A stretch of 64,000 bases of DNA, taken from assembly GCA_037447655.1 (NCBI GenBank), contig JBBHKE010003573.1:35281-99280 (forward strand), read 5' to 3'. This stretch comes from Zygnema cylindricum. Lineage: Eukaryota > Streptophyta > Zygnematophyceae > Zygnematales > Zygnemataceae. Position 1 is the stretch's first letter, and every line of letters starts with the position of its first letter. Below the pieces are notes generated by a model, which saw nothing but the letters and a program-made list of their open reading frames with translations, was not told where the DNA came from and ran no database searches. Position numbers and translations under genes: made by a program. Below, piece after piece: positions 10,032 to 18,712 of this stretch.

Positions 10032-10364
10032 TCATAGCTTACTAACAACCTGTCTCCCCCCTTTAAGGGTGACCTCGAAACCCTTACTCTCTACCAAAGA
10101 AGTAAAAAATAGATTCTTTTTAAAATCTGGAACATGTAAAACATTGTGAAAGGTCCTTTCTACAGACTTTCCCCCCACATCTACCATTAGAGATACATCA
10201 CCCTGTGGTGAGGACTGGACACTCATGCCACAGGCATAGTAGATATATTTCGGATGAGTTTGCTTTAAATTTGTAAAAATTGCCTTTTCCCAACACATGT
10301 GGGCCGATGCTCCGGTGTCCATGATCCATCCGCCATCTTTGGGACCCTCCATTGCTGCCGCCAT
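10032..10364 (-). pseudogene. Copia aspartic protease and pre-integrase region, family D
   Basis: GWIMDTGASAHMCWEKAIF contains the DTGA active site of retropepsins. It is followed by VLHVPDFKKNLFFTSLVESK, a hallmark of the copia protease / Gag-pre-integrase stretch. The frame closes at 10032 by mutation. It lies directly downstream (minus strand) of gag. Confidence 0.8.
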
Positions 10365-10544
10365 AACAAATAACTCCGCATTCTCTTCATCATTGAAGCT
10401 CAGAGTCGAATCTGCATCACTTGTAACAGTTGAAAAAATTGCATTTCCTCGTGAGGGATTGCCAGAAAAGCCTTGATGAAACTGGCTTTGTTGCCATCCA
10501 GGCCAGTATAAAGCAATTTCATTCCTCTTTTTGAACTTTGGACA

Positions 10545-11348
10545 CTACTTGTAACCTTGCCTTTTTTCAGAACAAGAAAAACAAGCATTAGAAGACTGCC
10601 TATTTTGCCTCTGACTACCTTGATTAAACTGGTTTTCATTCTGGTTAAACTGGTTTCTGTTTTGATTAAACTGATTTCTCCTCTCAAAATTTGTATTGAA
10701 AGATTCTACTTTCTTTTCACCATCAAGAACCTTACTTGTAGACTCTTCTTCTAATACAAGATTGTAAGCTAACTGAAAAGTCCAGCTAGACTTATTATGC
10801 CCTTTTAAAGCTGCAGACACTCCCTTCCTATGACTATGGAGACCTCTAATAAGCAAAGCAGCTTGCTGAAACTCTAGAAAAGTTCCACGAGCCAAAGAGT
10901 GTGCATCAATAAGTTCCCGGAATTTATCGCAATACTCGGCCATTAATCCCCCCGAGTATTTGTAGTCCCAGATCCGACCAGCCACCAAGAGCTCCTCTTG
11001 GACGTTTGCCTTTTCATAGGAACTTTCTAGCAGAGTCCAAATCTCGCTCGCCTTTTTCATCTTGAGCCGAGACATAACCAGACTTTCTGCAATGCAAAGA
11101 ATCAAGTTGCTACTGGCGAGGGAGTTCTTCTTCGCCCAGCTAGGATCTGTTTCAGCAAGAGATCCATCCAAGACTCCTAACAAGTCTGCAGTTTCAAAAG
11201 ATGATTCAACCATAGCTGCCCAGTACGCATACTTCTGGCCATTGAAGACATGAATTTTGGACAAAAGGCCCATAACTTGTTGTTCTACAACCAAAGTTGC
11301 AGGTGGAGGACCACCAGTAATAGTAGATAAAGACATAGACTTCAGCAA
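10545..11348 (-). CDS. Copia Gag, family D
   Basis: Gag forms the virus-like particle. The frame of 267 residues opens at 11348 just inside the 5' LTR. It has the UBN2-type Gag core (KIHVFNGQKYAYWAAMVES, ILCIAESLVMSRLKMKKASE, WTLLESSYEKANVQEELLV). Near residues 225-250 is a three-fold Asn/Gln-rich repeat (RNQFNQN, RNQFNQN, ENQFNQG) before a zinc-knuckle start (CFSCSEK), which is incomplete as the frame is lost at about 10545. The knuckle remainder and linker to protease lie in a shifted frame at 10365-10545. Confidence 0.75.
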   Translation of the reverse strand: MLKSMSLSTITGGPPPATLVVEQQVMGLLSKIHVFNGQKYAYWAAMVESSFETADLLGVLDGSLAETDPSWAKKNSLASSNLILCIAESLVMSRLKMKKASEIWTLLESSYEKANVQEELLVAGRIWDYKYSGGLMAEYCDKFRELIDAHSLARGTFLEFQQAALLIRGLHSHRKGVSAALKGHNKSSWTFQLAYNLVLEEESTSKVLDGEKKVESFNTNFERRNQFNQNRNQFNQNENQFNQGSQRQNRQSSNACFSCSEKRQGYK

Positions 11349-11387
11349 AAGCTACCATAAAACATATCAAACAGCCAACTTTGATAT

Positions 11388-12269
11388 AACACAAAAATCA
11401 CTTGAGCTGTTCAAATAACACCAAACTCCACAATAATACAATATCATATATAGTCTGTCAATTCCCAAAATTGTAGCCCAATTGAACTAGTAAACTATAA
11501 GATGTAATACTTGGAAGTTTCCCAAAAATTGTCCCTTAGAGAGTTAGATCTCAATACTGGATAGTTACAATTTTGGCTAAGTCCTATCTTTATACTCACA
11601 GAGAGTATCTACTGAAAACTAACTAATTAGATGTCTACACCTGGAACAACAGTACTGTACCACTCTACGACAAGGTACCAAATCAGTACGCTATTTGTAT
11701 TGTGAGTAAGTCTAAACCCTATTTGACTACTAGACAAAAATATACTTAGTGGAACACTACATTCTAATCCGCTAAGCAAAAATTACTGTGTTTCAGATAT
11801 GCGAATAGATTGTTGTAAAGTAGTGTTCAAGGTGCTTAGTCAGCAGTGGATGCTAGCGTCCAGCCGATTGTTGATCAAGTGCTCCAAGTCACCTGAGGTC
11901 GTTCAAAGTGATGAGTCATTTTGTGGTTCCACGTGAATCTCGTTCGTTCACTCGATTCACATCCACGGTCGTCGTTGAATGTTGTACCACTATTCTCGGA
12001 GACAATTGGTTAAGTCTCCGTCCATCTGATTCTTCAACAGTATTCATTCGAGGTGTGACATGTGGTAAAGTGTGTCGGCTCCTTTCCGTAAAACCCGTAT
12101 GATGTTCATTTTCTGACTCGTGTCCTTGTAGAAGTACAATATACTGAAACGTACTACTCCTACTGTCACACTAAATCAGGTAAGAACTTACCTAGACCAA
12201 AAAATATTCTAAGTACTTGGTCTTTCCTCACAGCTCTGTTTACTGAGTATTAAGATTTTTGTTTCAACA
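11388..12269 (-). mobile_element. 5' LTR of family D copia element
   Basis: On the minus strand the LTR opens with TGTTGAAAC at 12269. The TATA region GAGTATAAAGATAGGACTTAG lies at about 11575-11595. The block around 12060-12150 (TGTACTTCTACAAGGACACG on the minus strand) recurs in the LTR at 15093-16395. The inner boundary is not certain (11350-11400). ATATCAAA and TTTGATAT at 11364-11387 form an 8-bp inverted repeat near it. No 3' partner survives for dating. Confidence 0.6.
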
Positions 12270-12326
12270 ACTTACACAAACTGTTAGCGCTAATTGGAAT
12301 TGTTACCTAATTTACACAAACTGTTG
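12270..12326 (-). repeat. Satellite remnant beside an assembly gap
   Basis: About 1.4 units of the 40-bp satellite in minus orientation. The core reads GTTAGCGCTAATTGGAAT and flanking words are TTACACAAACTGTTG. It is directly followed by the run of Ns. It shows that satellite once occupied this position and probably fills the gap. Confidence 0.85.
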
Positions 12327-12336
12327 NNNNNNNNNN
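12327..12336. other. Assembly gap (10 N)
   Basis: Ten undetermined bases. The left flank is 40-bp satellite, the right flank a short non-satellite sequence (12337-12380) before a copia LTR. Ten N is probably a placeholder, so the true missing length may be large. Confidence 0.95.
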
Positions 12337-12429
12337 TTTTGGTTAATAAAGTACAATTTTGCGCGTTCAGACATCGACCGTGTTGAAAAGAAGTAATTAA
12401 TATTCACTTCTTAATTTAGACTCTAGAGT

Positions 12430-12432
<3 letters not shown>

Positions 12433-12470
<38 letters not shown>

Positions 12471-12472
12471 GT
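12433..12472 (+). repeat. GA microsatellite in LTR
   Basis: A nearly perfect (GA)n run with one GGG interruption. Related LTRs have only a few GA units here (for example 47457-47468), so this copy has expanded. GA runs in plant promoters can bind GAGA-type factors; any effect here is inferred. Confidence 0.85.
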
Positions 12473-13096
12473 CACCATGGATGCCGCCATAGTCAGAAAG
12501 AAATAGGCAAACAGGCAGACAGATTGATAAATTACCAAAATGTTGCCCTAAACAAGATTTGAACCTTGGTCTATAGAGTATTATGTGCCTTAACCATTTA
12601 GGCGTTAGCTAAACGATACACATATGTTGTTAGGTAATTAATTAAAGTGTTACGCAAAACGTCACTTCCACTTAAACATACTAAAACTGACGAAACGTCA
12701 TCTATAATCAAACGACGCTCGCCGACGCGAATCTAACTGTGTAAAATACATTATGGGACGAAAAAGGATCACATCATTGGACGTGGAAAAGGATGGGAGG
12801 AGGAACGATGGCTCTCAAGTTGACAAGTGTCAACTAGAAGGCCATGTTGTACAAACGTCGTATAAGAAGTACAATCGGCCACTAGACCTTCTTGTACTAT
12901 ACACTCTTTTAATTCGCCTAGGGTAGTGTAGTAGGGAGTTGTGAGTAGGAGTTAAGAGACTTAGCGTGTTTGAGGCTCCTCTCTCCAGATGACCTTTTGT
13001 ATTTAAATGCCATCCATAACTAAGTAAGTTATGGCTGGTTTGGCCAGCCATAACTTACTGTTCACGGGAGCAAATTCAGTGAATCTTTTTGCATTT

Positions 13097-13130
13097 GACT
13101 CAGGGGAGTCTTGTCCTCACAAGGGTGAGG
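13097..13130 (+). promoter_or_regulatory. Tandem hairpins in LTR, family F
   Basis: Hairpin 1 is GACTC-AGGG-GAGTC (13097-13110). After a 4-base spacer, hairpin 2 is CCTCAC-AAGG-GTGAGG (13115-13130). Both stems are perfect. The same pair recurs in other LTRs with different, still complementary stem bases. The position about 130-160 bases before the LTR end implies presence in the RNA leader. Confidence 0.65.
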
Positions 13131-13235
13131 GTGGTCAGAGTTTTTGTGTGCCTGGGCGGCACCTATTTAGTGAAAAAGTGGAATGGGCAAATATTATCCT
13201 AGAGGCTTTGCATAGGCTGCTCATTCTGTGGGAAA

Positions 13236-13430
13236 ATGGAGACCATAGAATTTCAGGTTATGGGCCCACCCTCTAGGGTGCCCGTATTTAATGAATCAAA
13301 CTTTCTTTATTGGAAAATGATGATGGAGGGAGAACTTTTTGAGAAGCACCTATGGGGCATAGTGTCCGGGCAAATTCGTTGCCTACCTCCACCTGGGTTT
13401 GGAGGAACACGTTTTTCTGGCACTTCGCCA
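13236..13430 (+). pseudogene. Copia Gag N-terminus, family F (interrupted)
   Basis: The frame begins with ATG inside the LTR and reads METIEFQVMGPPSRVPVFNE, crossing the primer-binding site without a stop. It continues NFLYWKMMMEGELFEKHLWG and GIVSGQIR, parallel to the Gag of the element at 48273. After PPPGFGGTRF the sequence changes to unrelated DNA at about 13430. The rest of gag resumes at about 14043. Confidence 0.75.
13256..13270 (+). other. Primer-binding site (initiator tRNA-Met anticodon arm)
   Basis: GGTTATGGGCCCACC directly follows the LTR end. It is complementary to the anticodon stem-loop of plant initiator tRNA-Met (GGTGGGCCCATAACC), not to the tRNA 3' end. Such half-tRNA priming is known for Drosophila copia. 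Identical sites occur at 45509-45523, 49314-49328 and 62353-62367. Confidence 0.85.
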
Positions 13431-13439
13431 ATCTTTTCG

Positions 13440-13682
13440 TTACTCCGAGGTGGAATCACGTAGCTGCCGAGGACTATCTCCCACTCCCACATTCCAGGTT
13501 GCGGACATAAAGGTCCGAGCGTGGTGAGCCTTATGAGATTCCATATCCCTACCCATAACATCATCATCATCTCCACCCGTCGTGGATTCCTGTTCAAGCT
13601 CCGCTAGCTTTTGCAATAGCTTCTGTTTCTTCTTTTGAAGTTTCTGAGCTGACGTCAGAGCAAGGGTTCGGGAGGAGGATCA
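13440..13682 (-). CDS. Fragmentary open frame with Lys-rich coiled coil
   Basis: About 80 codons on the minus strand, ending at TAA 13440-13442 and entering from a stop near 13683, so it has no start codon of its own. It contains SAQKLQKKKQKLLQKLAELE, a likely coiled coil, then an acidic GGDDDD run and HARTFMSATWNVG. I do not recognise the family. It may be a captured exon or a fragment of another element's Gag. Its use as a protein is unsupported. Confidence 0.3.
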
Positions 13683-13726
13683 TTGACGTAGGTTAGCAAA
13701 TTCCATGGTCAACCTGGCCGAAGCTA

Positions 13727-14042
13727 ATTCTTTCTCAGGCTGTTGCTAAACCTTAGATTCTCAGGCTGTTGCTGAACCTTGGATTGTGATTAGATAGTTT
13801 TGGGTTTGCTTATGTTGTTTACTGGGTTATAGTGGATTAGGGTTGGCTTTTCTTATGTGTTTTGTGTGTGGCTAAATCTGGTTATCTCAGATTTGCTTGC
13901 AGTTTACTACATTTTCAGTTTATGTATTGTGATAATTAGGTTAGATCTTTATTTATAGAACTCTTGTAAGGAATATAAATTGACCAATGAGCCTAGTGGC
14001 TATCTGTTAGCTTAATATTCTGGTGCTCTTGAAATTTTATGT
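13727..14042 (+). repeat. Dispersed repeat R1, copy 2
   Basis: Matches 651-967 along its length with scattered substitutions. Here it lies inside a copia gag gene, its right end flush with the resumption of gag. The left inverted arm seen at 399-420 is not present. Confidence 0.6.
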
Positions 14043-15092
14043 TTACAACTGTTGTTAAAACATCAACCACCATCACGAACGATGACGAGGAAAGGGAGGA
14101 AATAAACATGGAAGGAGAAAAAGGAGGAGTTGCTTTTCGAGGGATTCATTGTCAAGGACGATACCGGCAGCAACATCACATGCAATGGTGACAAGAGGCA
14201 GACCGATCAGTCAGAATATGAAAATTGGAACTATAAGAACAAGGTGGCTAAGCTCTTAATTCTCAAAAGTGTAGTGAAGGGTATTGCCATTCCTCTTATG
14301 CATGTTAGATCTTCCTCTCAAATTTGCGTATCTTTAGTAAAGAAGTATAAGAGTGGGTCATTGCAGCAACAACAGTTGGTAGAAAATAAGATTTCATCTT
14401 ATGCTTACAAGGGAGGAAGTATGAATGATTATTGCAATGAATTAGGAGCATTATTTGGAGAACTAGAGAGCGCAAGTAACTCATGGTCTGAGAGACAAAG
14501 AGTAAATAAACCATAGTGAAACTACCGAAGAATATGAGAATATCATTAATCGGTTGCAGGATCTAGATGATAGCAATTGGAATTGGGATGATACAGTGGG
14601 GATGATTTTAGTGAAAGAGAGTACCATAGAACTTAGGAGAGGAAGTCCAAGTGTTCAAGCATTGGCTACAAGATCTGATTGGCGGAAGCGTGATGAGGAA
14701 AAGGGAAAGGATCCCTATCGAAACTTTGGAGGAAAAAAACAAAGAGGTGGCAAGTTTGATCGACATGGGAGAGGAGCTCCTCGAGGTGGATTATGTCACT
14801 TGTGCAAGAAACCGGGACATTATATGGCATATTGTGTCAAGCTTGCGAATCTTCGACTGAAAGATGGACAAGGTTCCTCAAAAAATGGAGGAAAAAAAAA
14901 GGTTTTTCTCACTCAAGTTCATGACGAGGAAGAAGATGATGTAACCGAGTCAGAAGAGGAGCTTGAGGAGCTTCTTGTTAAACCAAAAAACCACTGAGAA
15001 GCATGCAGACATTCTACGGAGACAAAAGTGTGCCTTCGGAGGTAAGTGGGATCCACTTGAGAATGGGTGGATCATAGACTCAGGGGCCTCAC
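14043..15092 (+). pseudogene. Copia Gag (C-terminal part) and start of protease, family F
   Basis: Gag resumes with YENWNYKNKVAKLLILKSVV and YKSGSLQQQQLVENKISSYA. A stop near 14515 breaks the frame, which reopens at 14554 (LDDSNWNWDDTVGMILVKES). The zinc knuckle CHLCKKPGHYMAYC (CX2CX4HX4C) lies near 14793-14835, followed by an acidic tail. After a stop at 14995 the protease begins (GWIIDSGAS, about 15066-15090) and is cut immediately after the active-site triad by the LTR at 15093. Confidence 0.75.
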
Positions 15093-16395
15093 TGTAGAAA
15101 ATAATGGTTTTTATTAGTATTTTCTAGGTCTGAAAAGAAATTTTAGGAAGCATGATGTAATACTTACCATATATAGTATGATAGTAGCAGAAGTAGTCTT
15201 CAGTATGTTGTACTTCTACAAGGACACGTGTCGGTAGTCGAAGACTATACAGGTTTTACGGAAAAGTCCCGACGACCATTTACACACGTCCTACATCGGA
15301 CAAATGGATTCGCATAATCGGACGGACATAATTTGAATTTCATTTAAAGGAAATATATGGTACGGTCTACCGTAATGACCCTTGATTCAAATCGTGTCGA
15401 GGGACACCATTCACGTGGGACCACAAGTGACAAAGCACGCAGTACGCACTCAGGTGCTTCGTACCACATGACTACACTCGGTTGGACTTTTGTGACCTAT
15501 GCTGACACACGCGACAAAAACGAACGGCTGATACGAATCGAGTCGACGGACTCGATTCGAAGTAGGACCACATAGGGACAAAGTTACTCGACGCGTGTCA
15601 TCCATTGATAAGAATTACTCTACATCTAACGGCGATTCGCAAATTCGAAGTTGACTTGTACGGACACTTATAGACGTATGGACGGATTCACTAATTGCTG
15701 ACTAAGCAAGTTGCACAATTCATGTAGTGCTCGTATTTGTAAATATCTGAAACAACTCTAATTTGTACGTAGTGAATTAGTTTTTAGTGTTACAATAAAG
15801 AAATTAGATAAAAGTCATAATATTAGGGTTTGGACGTACCTCAGCTACAGTAGACGTACCGTGGACGTACATTGTGTGTATTTAGTACAGTACTTAATTA
15901 CACGTGTAGCTATTTTATTAGATTATGTCTCGGTAGATTACTTTGTGAGTATAAACTTGTAGGACTTAGTTTTATTTCATCATCAGCTAGGTTTATCAAA
16001 GTAATGGCAGATTGTTTTTTTGCATCTTTGACCTGTCAGTGCGATCACTCTGATTGAGATCTTGTTATGAAACTTTGATGTTATATGATATAGAAACTAT
16101 ATGTGTGTGTAGTTTCATTCTGTTCTGATGTTTCTCTAGAAATTTGTCAGAAGTTTACTTGGTTAGTTTGATAAGCTGTCAACTGTTTTTGGGAATTTTT
16201 GGAGCTCATATCTTTTGGATTCATTTTTGGATCAAACTGTAACTTTGGGAGGTTATAGTGTCGAGTACATAATACATACTGGTGCAGTTTGAGGTGTTTT
16301 TGTAAATTGTGGGGTAATCTGTGTTGTCTGAAACACAACTGTTTTGGGGTAGTCTGTGGGTGTTTTCCGTGAGTAATCCATGGCTGAAAGAGGCT
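15093..16395 (+). mobile_element. D-like copia LTR joined to methyltransferase element copy 2
   Basis: The 5' end TGTAGAAAATAATGG... TATTTTCTAGGTCTG is the start seen in other copia LTRs of the window. From about 15190 the sequence matches the D LTR (TTGTACTTCTACAAGGACAC) and has the TATA region GAGTATAAACTTGTAGGACT near 15945. It interrupts the protease of element F. The right edge is uncertain: sequence related to the gypsy gag begins at about 16400. No target duplication of the left flank was found there, so this is a rearranged junction and not a clean solo LTR. Further GTAC-rich words lie at 15836-15872. Confidence 0.5.
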
Positions 16396-16401
16396 ATGGA
16401 C

Positions 16402-16960
16402 AAAATTTCCTTTCTAGTCAAAGAAATTATTCAAAGCCATCTTACCGAAACATACGGTCTAAAATTTACTTTCGACCAAGTAGCTCAATACGTCGTAGAA
16501 TACGAGATGACGAATTGTTGGTGGGAGGCCCACGATCGACCAAAAGCCCCTTAAAAAACACCTAACCCTTTCAATTCACCAAATCCTCGTAACTTGGGGC
16601 CAAATAATCGGCCACCAAGGGTCCTAGCCATGGGAACCCCACCAAATCAATCATCTAATTGGATTTGTTTCTGATGTGGCAAGACCGGGCATGATGATCG
16701 GATGTGTCTGGATAAATTTGCAACCTGTACACACTGCTTTTAGACCGACTTCTTTGTGTATCATTGTCACATCAAAAACTTTGAATTTTCATATCAAAAT
16801 CAGATTCGAAATGGTGGAATACCGGCTAGATCTTTTAAAGTAGTCCAACCGGTTAAAGAGCCAGAAAAACATTCTCCACCTAAACTGTCTTAGAGAGAAA
16901 AAGAGAGAGAGGAAATGCAAACTCAAATGGCAGCTATGATCAAAGACTAGTTTGCATCCC
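16402..16960 (+). pseudogene. Gag nucleocapsid region, copy 2
   Basis: Includes the FDQVAQYVVEYEMTNCWWEA segment and both zinc-knuckle positions. The first knuckle carries the same TGA as copy 1 (near 16671-16673). The second knuckle is damaged: CTHC became CTHCF and the following Lys codon became a stop. More stops lie at 16552 and in the coiled-coil region near 16894. Confidence 0.68.
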
Positions 16961-16962
16961 TT

Positions 16963-17670
16963 ATGGCTCAAATGAAACCGCCAACTCACCTAACTGGTAT
17001 TGCTCGTACATTTGTCCACTTTCCCACGCTAGCTGGTCAAGTTTTACAAGATTCAACCATCCAAAACCGAGAAACCATGTTTGAAAAAGGGAATGTAGAT
17101 CACAAGCGCGAGGGTAAACAATTTAACACTCGTCTCCCATTATCATTTTCCAAAGAAACTGTAACCAATTTGCCCGAAATAGCTTCCACCATCATGGCTG
17201 AAGCACTCACAATTCTTGACCGCTCTATCCAAGACAGTCATAGGATTAGGGAAAGATTGTGCATTTTATCCACTATGATTGCCGACTCTCCCGAGCCTAA
17301 ATTTACCGTCTCATCCATCCCATTCGCAGCATTTCAAGCTTTGCAAATGAACCGTAATTTGGAAACTTTTAGGCCTATCTCTGCCGAAGAGCGTAGTTCA
17401 CTCGACCCACAAATCAGTTTTTTGGAACATTGGAAGGATGTATTTTTAGTCAATGGTGTCACACTGTCAATACCACTTATGGACACCGGTGCGAAGCCAG
17501 TTATTTTGGGGTCATCTTTTAAACCAAAACTACGTGTGACACGTGATAAACCTATGTCCACCAACACACGTATACTCACCTCAGCACGAACTACCGAACC
17601 AATTTTGGGCATTACAAAGGATCCACTCTCTTTTAGGTTTCAAAATGGTACAGAATCTTATTTTTCGTAA
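16963..17670 (+). pseudogene. Retropepsin-like protease region, copy 2
   Basis: An open frame of 235 residues. The active site LMDTGAKPVILGSS keeps the catalytic Asp (GAC at 17482-17484), which copy 1 has lost. The N-terminal half (FNTRLPLSFSKETVTNLPEI, ILDRSIQDSHRIRERL) is continuous here, while it is shifted in copy 1. The frame ends at TAA 17668-17670 before the methyltransferase spacer. Confidence 0.75.
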
Positions 17671-17949
17671 GTCCGTGCTCACGCATTGGTCACCAAATGC
17701 AGTGATTACGAGTGTTTAGTGGGGCAAGATGTGATTTTCAGAGTAGGAGGCGACATTGATATGTAAGATCAAAATTTTTCCTACAGTAGTACCAATTATC
17801 TGGAAAAGAAAATGTGTCTCCCTCTAATTTCAGTACGCCAACCCATACCGATTATGGCTCACGCAGCCCAATCTGTCCCTGCTTATTCTGGATATTCGGT
17901 AGGATTCGAAATTTTCCATTCTCTATCCGCAGATGAAATCCTGCCCGAC

Positions 17950-18712
17950 AGTCCCTCTTAGTTTGAACTTTTTGATAATCCCGGTTTTATTGTTGTTTCC
18001 TGCGAGTTTGATCACATTTACAAACACACACTTTAGATTCCCTTATCGCGAGTTCCACCTCTTCCTCTCATTTCCGTAGATCCTTCAAGTTTTCTTCCCA
18101 TTAATTGGAAACCAATTTAGGTCAAACCTCATCAAGATGGTATGGTTATTTTAGACCTATTCGCAGGCATAGGTACCTCTCTACTCTCATGCTTTCGTAA
18201 CGGATTACTTTTCAAACACTATTACTCAGTTGACACTGACCCTTTAGCTCGGAAAGCCCAAACACATCACTGTAATCTTTTATATGGACAATGTCCACAT
18301 CTTTTCCCCAAATATGCCTTTATTCACATGCACACAACCTTACCTCAAGATATTCGTTTGATAGGCAATCAACACCTTCTCGATGTGGAACCAATCGATC
18401 TTCTTTTTGCCGATTGGGAGTGTAAAAAAATGTCACGAGCAGGCAAAGGTCTCGGCTTAGCTGATCCTCGCACTAAATTATTCTTTGAATTACTTCGTAT
18501 CATGCATTTCCTTCAATCTTAAAATCGACCATTCGGATATATTTTAGAAAACGTGGAAGTTTACAATGATCTTCGAACTACAATGTTAGCTGACTACAAG
18601 CGGATAAAAGAATTAATTGGTCCTACTCTTATCAGTGATGCCGCTAGTCACGATTCTAAGCTCATCTGGTCCGATCTAAATGGACCAACTTGAGTGATAT
18701 TGGTCGCCTTAG
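17950..18712 (+). pseudogene. DNMT3-like cytosine methyltransferase domain, copy 2 (truncated)
   Basis: Motif I is ILDLFAGIGT (18151-18180), followed by SVDTDPLARKA. Motif IV region is DLLFADWECKKMS with the nucleophile Cys codon TGT at 18421-18423. GKGLGLADPRTKLFFELLRI follows; the Arg here is Cys in copy 1 (CGC versus TGC). A TAA stop at 18520-18522 is shared with copy 1. GYILENV lies beyond it (Glu 18547-18549), then YNDLRTTMLADYKRI without the second stop of copy 1. Sequence ends near the motif VIII region at the satellite junction. Upstream, PLSRVPPLPLISVD-like sequence is present with stops. Confidence 0.82.

Larger units (their letters stand above)
7351..12269 (-). mobile_element. Ty1/copia element, family D (reverse; 3' truncated, internally deleted)
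   Basis: Read on the minus strand the order is LTR, gag, protease, integrase, RT, RNase H, which is the copia arrangement. The 5' LTR is at about 11388-12269. The 3' end is lost: RNase H breaks off at 7351 against the gypsy RT, so there is no 3' LTR. The RT lacks a segment at about 8415. A related fragment lies in the satellite at 25091-25645, and a related LTR at 15093. The LTR start at 12269 directly abuts satellite sequence, so the element inserted into, or next to, a satellite array. Confidence 0.8.
12381..13255 (+). mobile_element. Copia 5' LTR, family F
   Basis: The LTR opens TGTTGAAAAG and closes ATTTCA directly before a primer-binding site. It contains a GA run (12433-12472), a tRNA-like antisense module near 12540-12605 (AAGGTTCAAATCTTG on the minus strand, with TGGTTAAGGC further 5') and paired hairpins at 13097-13130. 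The layout is the same as in the complete LTRs at 48273 and 53668 but the sequence is strongly diverged. No matching 3' LTR lies in the window. Confidence 0.7.
13431..14042. mobile_element. Insertion in copia gag: coding-like fragment plus repeat R1
   Basis: This 0.6-kb block separates the two halves of the Gag reading frame. It has two parts: a minus-strand open frame (13440-13682) and dispersed repeat R1 (from about 13727). No target duplication was recognised. It may be a composite or degraded mobile unit. Confidence 0.55.
16396..18712 (+). mobile_element. Ty3/gypsy-like retrotransposon with DNA methyltransferase, copy 2 (5' and 3' truncated)
   Basis: Corresponds to 2960-6010 of the first copy without its LTR-like insertion. 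It starts within gag at about 16400 and ends at about 18712 inside the methyltransferase, where 40-bp satellite takes over. At the breakpoint TTAGATAACAA could be read as either sequence. The two copies look about nine-tenths identical and share two in-frame stops. They descend from one already mutated source or one was copied by segmental duplication. Confidence 0.82.

Noticed and set aside
11364-11387. ATATCAAA/TTTGATAT inverted repeat as a conserved LTR element
   Set aside because: The related LTR ends near 4257 and 16370 do not keep it, so it may be chance.
15357-15575. Open frame of 72 codons in the D-like LTR
   Set aside because: It lies wholly in LTR sequence that is also present, without the frame, at 11388-12269.
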